A stretch of 5,034 bases of DNA, taken from NCBI GenBank assembly GCA_020062035.1, contig JAGUXD010000053.1, positions 1-5,034 of the forward strand. Reading direction: 5' to 3'. The DNA comes from Candidatus Brocadiia bacterium. GTDB taxonomy: Bacteria > Planctomycetota > MHYJ01 > JACQXL01. The translations under genes and the position numbers were made by a program. The notes below the pieces were generated by a model. It searched no databases and was not told the DNA's origin. It saw only the letters and a list, made by a program, of their open reading frames with translations. This document shows, piece after piece, positions 1-4,074 of this stretch. Positions within the stretch are counted from its first letter, which is position 1, and the number at the start of each line of letters is the position of its first letter.

Positions 1-36
1 CAGTAGATTAAGCGGTAGATTAAGCAGTAGTAAAGG
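1..36. repeat. 12-bp tandem repeat, about 2.5 units, at the window edge
   Basis: Three consecutive 12-mers begin at base 1: CAGTAGATTAAG, CGGTAGATTAAG and a degenerate CAGTAGTAAAGG. The array may continue to the left of the window. It lies in apparently non-coding DNA. A reading frame open from base 2 to a stop at 152-154 runs through it, but its product looks like low-complexity Ser/Arg/Leu followed by unremarkable sequence, so I do not call a gene. Confidence 0.6.
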
Positions 37-109
37 CGTATGGGATAGTATTCCCCCCTATCACCTTGAATTTCAATCTAACCCTTTGTCAGTGATGAGG
101 TTATATCAC

Positions 110-139
110 TTGGGAATATTTAAAAACCTTGCATATATG
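110..139 (+). promoter_or_regulatory. possible sigma70-type promoter for the metal-import operon
   Basis: TTGGGA (110-115, 4 of 6 matches to TTGACA) is followed after 18 bp by TATATG (134-139, 4 of 6 matches to TATAAT). It is the best hexamer pair I see upstream of the first gene, but the match is weak. Its main support is that the -10 element would lie inside the perfect palindrome at 129-142, the arrangement expected of a repressible promoter. Transcription would start near base 146 and leave a leader of roughly 115 nt containing the 195-245 hairpin. Confidence 0.3.
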
Positions 140-142
140 CAA
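129..142. promoter_or_regulatory. perfect 14-bp palindrome, candidate operator
   Basis: TTGCATATATGCAA is a perfect dyad with no loop, as for a dimeric DNA-binding protein site rather than an RNA hairpin. It sits about 120 bp upstream of the first gene of a metal-uptake cluster and overlaps a possible -10 box. Zinc-uptake operons of this type are commonly repressed by Zur, a Fur-family regulator that binds AT-rich dyads. I do not recognise this exact sequence as a Zur consensus, so the regulator is inference. An imperfect dyad nearby (158-174, GAAATATG-TT-CATTTTC) could be a second site. Confidence 0.35.
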
Positions 143-194
143 CCTTTTCTATGACTGGAAATATGTTCATTTTCACTAAAGAAATGGGTAATCT

Positions 195-245
195 ATCCGT
201 CAAATAGGACCCCGAATACTTTCGGGGAAATTTGATATGACGGAT
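195..245 (+). repeat. nested hairpin in the presumed leader of the first gene
   Basis: The core is a perfect 7-bp stem, CCCCGAA (210-216) with TTCGGGG (221-227) and loop TACT. An outer stem pairs ATCCGTC (195-201) with GACGGAT (239-245) and AAAT (202-205) with ATTT (230-233), with a bulge at about 234-238. No T-tract follows on the plus strand, so it is not a standard intrinsic terminator. It ends 16 bases before the start codon of the 262-672 gene, so it could affect translation or mRNA stability. The core recurs in opposite orientation at 4044-4061 (17 of 18 bases), so it may be a dispersed element. Confidence 0.6.
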
Positions 246-261
246 TCCTAAATTAGATACC

Positions 262-672
262 ATGAAAATAATCTCTCGCGGAACGGTCATCCTTCTGTCA
301 TTACTTGTTTATATTATCTGTCTATTTACAGAGCCACTTCATCATTTTGTTGAGTTATATCTGGAAGAAAGTAATTGCCCGGCTTGTTTGGAGACACCTC
401 ATGACAGCAGTCAGCCATCATTCTCAGAATTCTGTTCAAACCATTCTGATTGCCATAATCCCGCGCATAAACAGCACAATCATCCAATTCATGATTCTCA
501 TAATTGTCAAATCTGCCATACAGTATATAATCATAAAATTATTCCTCCTTCAAACACAGGACTTACCATATTACCTCTGAGTAATTATGTAGCTCTCTTT
601 CAGATCACCGAGATTGTCATATCTCATTCGTCATTCACCACCAAACCCATCCGAGGCCCTCCACTAAGTTAG
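262..672 (+). CDS. small exported Cys/His-rich protein, putative periplasmic metal-binding accessory factor
   Basis: A 136-residue protein of unassigned function. Residues 6-22 are strongly hydrophobic after Lys2 and Arg6, so it carries a signal peptide or an N-terminal membrane anchor and should act outside the cytoplasm. Residues 37-91 contain six Cys and ten His: CPAC at 39-42, then Cys58 and Cys64, a His-dense stretch at 61-80, and HNCQICH at 80-86. The tail ends in RGPPLS. This pattern (CxxC, a His-rich middle, HxCxxC, a terminal RGPP) resembles small DUF2946-like secreted proteins, but I give this as a resemblance only. CQICH also fits the CxxCH haem c motif, though the many other Cys and His favour zinc or copper binding. 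The ATG at 262 has no clear Shine-Dalgarno sequence. As first gene of a metal-import unit, it may chaperone, buffer or sense the metal. Confidence 0.7.
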   Translation: MKIISRGTVILLSLLVYIICLFTEPLHHFVELYLEESNCPACLETPHDSSQPSFSEFCSNHSDCHNPAHKQHNHPIHDSHNCQICHTVYNHKIIPPSNTGLTILPLSNYVALFQITEIVISHSSFTTKPIRGPPLS

Positions 673-701
673 ACAAAGGGCCATTCAATAATATTTTCTT
701 C

Positions 702-741
702 GGAAGTGGTCACACAAATACAGTGTGTCTGTTTTACTTCC
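702..741 (+). repeat. intergenic inverted repeat between the first and second genes
   Basis: GGAAGT (702-707) pairs with ACTTCC (736-741), and an inner CACAC (711-715) pairs with GTGTG (723-727) around a 7-base loop. The arms are short and separated by unequal spacers (3 and 8 bases), so the fold is moderate. No T-tract follows at the 3' side. It ends 14 bases before the ribosome-binding site of the outer-membrane protein gene. A weak mRNA-processing or stability element is possible, and chance is not excluded. Confidence 0.35.
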
Positions 742-770
742 ATAACCATTTATAAGGAGATTGTAGCATT

Positions 771-2057
771 ATGAAATATATTATAATTCTTTTTATTCTA
801 TTATTGCCGTTATTGGCATTGCCTGCGGATGATGATAACCAATTTAGTTTAATACCTCAAAATATTTCACAAACATCCGCTGGCCGTTACTTCCAGAGTT
901 TTAATCCTGATATATCGTTAATAGTTGACACTTTTTACCATCGCGACAGTTCGCGTGAAGGTATTGCCCATATCTTTGAAGAAGTATCTGGGTTTGGTCA
1001 TGTTTGTACTTCTAAAAACCATCACCACGGACCTGACAAAGGGTTTAATATGAATCACATGGAACTGTATTTCTCAGCCAATGCTGATCCTTATTTTAAG
1101 GGTTGGGGTATTGCCGCAGTGGAAGAAGAAGGCGCGGAAATGGAAGAAGCCGTTATCCAAACCACGGCTCTGCCTTACGGATTGCAGGTTAAAGTTGGTA
1201 AGTTCTTCAGCGATATCGGCCGAATCAATCCCCAGCATTCACATAGTTGGGATTTTACCGACCAACCCCTTATTTATCGGTTAACTTTTGGACCCCATGG
1301 TTTGAATGACAAAGGCGCTCAATTATCATGGTTGCTACCAACCAACTTCTATATGTTTGCCGGCGTAGAAACTTTTCAGGGGAATAATGAGGCAATGTTT
1401 AACTATATCGGTGATGAATCTGGATTACCTATTAAATCCGGCCCGCGTATCTTTACCAGCTGGCTAAAATTCGCACCGAATATAGACAATCCTAATCACG
1501 CACTGCAGTTCGGACTTTCATATGGACGAGGTCTTCATCAAGAAGAACATGACGGCAATGCAGACGGCGAAATGGACCATTGGCTAAATGGTTACACTAA
1601 ATTCTGCGGTGTAGATTTCGTTTATAAATATGATGACTTGCGTGCTTACGGTGTAGGTGATATCAATCTTCAGGGCGAATACTTCCGGCGAGAAAAAGAC
1701 CTCACTATAAAAAATCACGACCTGAAACCGACTTTAATCGGGAAACATAAACAGGAAAACCAAGATGGTTACTATCTGCAGGCAACTTATGGTTTCTTGG
1801 AACGGTGGCGTTTGGGAGTGCGTTGGGAACAGATAGGGCTAATTAATAAAATAGACTTGCCGAATGGTACTTCCAAATCGCCGGATGGGAGCAACCGCTT
1901 ATCCGTGATGACAGATTGGACTTTAACCGAATTTTCGCGATTAAGAATCCAGTGCGCTAGAGGAAATTATGAATTGGATGGTAAGGATAAAAAGGTTACA
2001 GAATTCTATATCCAATTGCAGATTTCATTGGGCGAACACGGGGCGCATAAGTTTTGA
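771..2057 (+). CDS. outer-membrane beta-barrel protein linked to metal (zinc) uptake
   Basis: A 428-residue protein with a signal peptide (hydrophobic 3-17, likely cleavage after LPA at 17-19). The mature part has alternating, aromatic-rich segments typical of porin-like barrels and ends in ...HGAHKF, where the C-terminal Phe is the usual barrel-assembly signal. Recognisable blocks are FNPDISLIVD (44-53), SANADPYF (102-109), LPYGLQVKVGKFFSDIGRIN (134-153), QHSHSWDF (155-162) and the tail LGEHGAHKF. These match a family often annotated as zinc-regulated TonB-dependent outer membrane receptor. I see no N-terminal plug domain or TonB box, so channel-like entry is equally plausible. CTSKNHHHG (79-87) is a possible metal-binding loop. 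AAGGAGA at 754-760 precedes the ATG by 10 bases. Its position before a ZnuA-type gene supports passage of metal across the outer membrane. The metal is inferred. Confidence 0.75.
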   Translation: MKYIIILFILLLPLLALPADDDNQFSLIPQNISQTSAGRYFQSFNPDISLIVDTFYHRDSSREGIAHIFEEVSGFGHVCTSKNHHHGPDKGFNMNHMELYFSANADPYFKGWGIAAVEEEGAEMEEAVIQTTALPYGLQVKVGKFFSDIGRINPQHSHSWDFTDQPLIYRLTFGPHGLNDKGAQLSWLLPTNFYMFAGVETFQGNNEAMFNYIGDESGLPIKSGPRIFTSWLKFAPNIDNPNHALQFGLSYGRGLHQEEHDGNADGEMDHWLNGYTKFCGVDFVYKYDDLRAYGVGDINLQGEYFRREKDLTIKNHDLKPTLIGKHKQENQDGYYLQATYGFLERWRLGVRWEQIGLINKIDLPNGTSKSPDGSNRLSVMTDWTLTEFSRLRIQCARGNYELDGKDKKVTEFYIQLQISLGEHGAHKF

Positions 2058-2068
2058 ACATGTATTAC

Positions 2069-2110
2069 ACACCCCCAGCCCCTCTTGATAGAGGGGATTT
2101 AGGGAGGTGT
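2069..2110. repeat. GC-rich imperfect palindrome, REP/MITE-like, between the barrel and binding-protein genes
   Basis: The inner stem is CCCCTCT (2079-2085) with AGAGGGG (2090-2096), loop TGAT. The outer arms ACACC (2069-2073) and GGTGT (2106-2110), followed by CCC/GGG with one bulged A at 2105, extend it to about 42 bp. The C-run/G-run composition differs from the surrounding genes and is typical of short interspersed palindromic repeats seen in many copies in environmental genomes. It ends 10 bases before the Shine-Dalgarno of the next gene and has no T-tract, so it is not an obvious terminator. Confidence 0.6.
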
Positions 2111-2120
2111 TAAAAGTCAA

Positions 2121-2126
2121 AGGAGG
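2121..2126 (+). promoter_or_regulatory. strong Shine-Dalgarno for the metal-binding protein gene
   Basis: AGGAGG, within AAAGGAGG, lies 8 bases before the ATG at 2135. It is the best ribosome-binding site in the window and fixes the start. The contrast with the first gene, which has no visible Shine-Dalgarno, suggests the periplasmic binding protein is made in excess, as is usual for ABC importers. Confidence 0.8.
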
Positions 2127-2134
2127 ATTGCATT

Positions 2135-3154
2135 ATGAAAAAATTGTTGATACTTATAGCGATAAGTCTTTTGGCTATTCCATTCATCCGGGCTGAAGAA
2201 AAGAAACTTAATATCCTGACCACCACCCCTGACCTGAAGTCCATTACTGAGGAAATCGGCGGTAAATATGTTAATGTAACAAGTATATGTCTTGGTAATC
2301 AAGACCCGCATTTTGTCGAGGCAAAGCCGAGTATTATTGCCTATGCCCGTAAGGCAGATTTATTTATTGTAATTGGGCTAGAATTAGAGGTAGGTTATGA
2401 GGCGCTTATTATTGAGGGGTCGCGTAACACCAAAATCAAGCCCGGCACTGACGGCTATCTGGATGTCTCGGAGGGAGTTTTACTGCTTGAAGTGCCAACT
2501 TGTAAGATTGACCGTTCTATGGGTGATGTTCATCCTTATGGTAATCCCCATTACTGGCTTGACCCGTATAATATCAGAATTATAGCACAGAATATTTCCA
2601 ATCGCCTGCAGAAGATTGATTCAGCACATCCTGCCGAATACCAGACAAATTATCAGACATTCGTTAAGAAGATTGACGAAGCAATGTTCGGTGTACAAGC
2701 ATTGGCTAAAGTAGATGGGGATAAACTCTGGGAGATGGAACTATCTGGTAAATTAGAGGAGTTTATAAAAGAACATCAACTTCAATTAGATGGTTGGAAA
2801 AGAAAGGTCCAATCATTACGCGGGATGAAGATTGCTATTTTCCATCGTTCCTGGAGTTATTTTACCAATCGCTTTGGACTTGTTGTAGGTGGTGAAGTAG
2901 AGCCCAAGCCGGGTATCCCGCCCGGACCGAGACACCTCAAGGATTTAATAAAAAAGATTAAATTAGAGAATGTAAAGGTTATCTTGATGGAACCATTCTA
3001 CGACCGCAAATCATCCGATTTTGTGGCTGATAAAACAAGCGCTAAAGTCGTGGTCTCACCAATTTCGGTGGGGGGCGAGCCGGCAGTAAAGGATTATATC
3101 TCCTTCATAGATACACTGACTAACAGATTGCTGGAGGCAATAACCATAAAATGA
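2135..3154 (+). CDS. znuA: periplasmic metal-binding protein of an ABC importer (ZnuA/TroA cluster A-1 family)
   Basis: A 339-residue solute-binding protein, likely for zinc. It has a signal peptide (hydrophobic 4-18, probable cleavage near Ala20) and the two-lobe layout of the family. The three family histidine ligands are present: His59 in GNQDPHF, His139 in GNPHYWLDP (136-144) and His237 in FHRSWSYF (236-243). The fourth ligand of many family members, Asp in a late D-P-L block, appears to be Ser308 in SPISVGG. The region SMGDVHPYGNPHYWLDP (128-144) and EPKPGIPPGP (256-265) place it in a distinct subfamily, so the Ser is probably a subfamily trait. The long His-rich loop of E. coli ZnuA is absent. 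A Mn, Ni or Fe substrate cannot be excluded. It sits 77 bp after the barrel gene and 69 bp before the permease gene, which supports one transport system. Confidence 0.9.
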   Translation: MKKLLILIAISLLAIPFIRAEEKKLNILTTTPDLKSITEEIGGKYVNVTSICLGNQDPHFVEAKPSIIAYARKADLFIVIGLELEVGYEALIIEGSRNTKIKPGTDGYLDVSEGVLLLEVPTCKIDRSMGDVHPYGNPHYWLDPYNIRIIAQNISNRLQKIDSAHPAEYQTNYQTFVKKIDEAMFGVQALAKVDGDKLWEMELSGKLEEFIKEHQLQLDGWKRKVQSLRGMKIAIFHRSWSYFTNRFGLVVGGEVEPKPGIPPGPRHLKDLIKKIKLENVKVILMEPFYDRKSSDFVADKTSAKVVVSPISVGGEPAVKDYISFIDTLTNRLLEAITIK

Positions 3155-3170
3155 CAGGAAAAGTTGAAAT

Positions 3171-3206
3171 GTTGATAAGGTGTTCATTAATGAACACCTT
3201 ATCAAC
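3171..3206. repeat. perfect 36-bp palindrome between the binding-protein and permease genes
   Basis: The left arm GTTGATAAGGTGTTCATT (3171-3188) is the exact reverse complement of 3189-3206, with no mismatch and no spacer. As RNA it folds into a 16-bp stem with a TTAA loop. It starts 16 bases after the stop of the binding-protein gene and ends 4 bases before the Shine-Dalgarno of the permease. TAAAAGG follows, with no T-tract, so it is not a standard plus-strand terminator. Likely roles are protection or attenuation that lowers permease relative to binding protein, as with hairpins after malE-type genes. A protein-binding dyad or a recently inserted palindromic element are alternatives. Confidence 0.9.
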
Positions 3207-3223
3207 TAAAAGGAGATTTTGAT

Positions 3224-4039
3224 ATGTTGGATATGATACCGATTTTACAATGGGCGTTTTTGGTATGTCTTATTCTCACAGGCATTCATTGTTATTTGGG
3301 TTTGCACATCGTCAGCCGGGGCGTAATCTTTGTTGACCTGGCACTGGCACAGGTAGCCGCTCTTGGCAGTGCCTTTGCGGTATTACTCGGCTATGAATTA
3401 GGCACTCAGATGGCCTGGATTATTTCATTGGCATTTACATTAATCGGTGCGGTGGTCTTTGCCTTAAGCCGGGCACGAGAGGAAAAAGTCCCGCAGGAGG
3501 CAATTATCGGCATTGTCTTTGCAGTAACTTCTGCTATGACCATCTTAATTTTTGACCGCCTTCCTCATGGCGGTGAAGCCATTAAATCAATGCTGGTCGG
3601 CGGACTGCTCTATGTTACACCGACATCAATTGTAAAAATATTCGCTCTGTATCTGGTCATTGGAATCTTTCACTATATCTTCCGCAAGAAATTCTTGCTT
3701 ATTTCAACCAATATCAAAGAAGCATATAATAAAGGATTATCTATCCGATGGTGGGATTTTCTGTTCTACCTGATTTTTGGTATCGTGGTAACCAGTTCAG
3801 TTGAGGTGGCCGGAGTTCTATTAGTATTCAGTTACCTTATTGTTACGGCAGTTTGTGCAATGCTATTTACTGACAATATTCTGAAACGGTTGATTATTGG
3901 TTGGATTATCGGGTCTATAGTAAGTTTTATCGGTTTGTATTTTTCAGCCCTGTGGGATTTGCCGACCGGTGCTTCTATTGTTACGGTCTTCGGTATAGCC
4001 TTAATTTTATCTGTCACGATACGGCGATTGATAAAATAA
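3224..4039 (+). CDS. znuB: ABC-3 family metal transporter permease (ZnuB-like)
   Basis: A 271-residue polytopic inner-membrane protein, the usual length for ZnuB/TroC/MntB permeases, with about eight hydrophobic segments. Family signatures are GLHIVSRGVIFVDLALAQVAALG (26-48, matching the conserved RGxVFxD block), the cytoplasmic coupling-type segment around EAIIGIVFA (92-100), and the C-terminal DLPTGASIV (245-253). GGEAIKSMLVGG (116-127) looks typical of a subfamily. It should form the channel for metal delivered by the preceding binding protein and needs a ZnuC-type ATPase, which is not in this window. AGGAGA at 3211-3216 lies 7 bases before the ATG at 3224 and favours it over the in-frame ATG at 3233. 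The stop is followed within 4 bases by a hairpin, and the next gene is convergent, so this is the last gene of its transcription unit. Confidence 0.92.
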   Translation: MLDMIPILQWAFLVCLILTGIHCYLGLHIVSRGVIFVDLALAQVAALGSAFAVLLGYELGTQMAWIISLAFTLIGAVVFALSRAREEKVPQEAIIGIVFAVTSAMTILIFDRLPHGGEAIKSMLVGGLLYVTPTSIVKIFALYLVIGIFHYIFRKKFLLISTNIKEAYNKGLSIRWWDFLFYLIFGIVVTSSVEVAGVLLVFSYLIVTAVCAMLFTDNILKRLIIGWIIGSIVSFIGLYFSALWDLPTGASIVTVFGIALILSVTIRRLIK

Positions 4040-4043
4040 TAAG

Positions 4044-4061
4044 CCCCGAGAGTATTCGGGG
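4044..4061. terminator. hairpin between convergent genes, probable terminator (better on the minus strand)
   Basis: CCCCGA (4044-4049) pairs with TCGGGG (4056-4061) around loop GAGTAT. It lies in the 35-bp gap between the convergent stops of the permease and the polyferredoxin. Read on the minus strand, the stem is followed by CTTATTATTTTA, a fairly T-rich tract, so it fits an intrinsic terminator for the minus-strand gene. On the plus strand the downstream sequence is GGATATGGG, a poor U-tract. It is a near copy, in opposite orientation, of the hairpin core at 210-227. Confidence 0.65.
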
Positions 4062-4074
4062 GGATATGGGATAA

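Noticed and set aside
2..154. Frame open from the left edge to a stop at 152-154, possibly the 3' end of an upstream gene
   Set aside because: The translation begins with repeat-derived Ser/Arg/Leu and then shows no family-like features. It also runs through the possible promoter and palindrome. A partial gene cannot be excluded but is not supported.
252..261. ATTAGATACC, also at 4085-4094, resembling a conserved 16S rRNA segment
   Set aside because: Only 10-11 bases match, with no flanking rRNA sequence. The second copy is inside a coding region. Both lie about 41 bases after a hairpin core start, but the sequence between them does not align convincingly.
305..580. 91-residue open frame overlapping the Cys/His-rich gene
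   Set aside because: It lies within the 262-672 gene in another frame, with no ribosome-binding site and no recognisable features. It is treated as a shadow.
2117..2311. Short minus-strand frame over the start of the binding-protein gene, and a similar one at 3832-4017
   Set aside because: Both are antisense to well-supported family proteins and show no start signal or recognisable product.
3171..3206. Rho-independent terminator after the binding-protein gene
   Set aside because: The stem is ideal, but the plus-strand sequence after it is TAAAAGGAG, with no T-tract. Full termination would also separate the permease from its operon.
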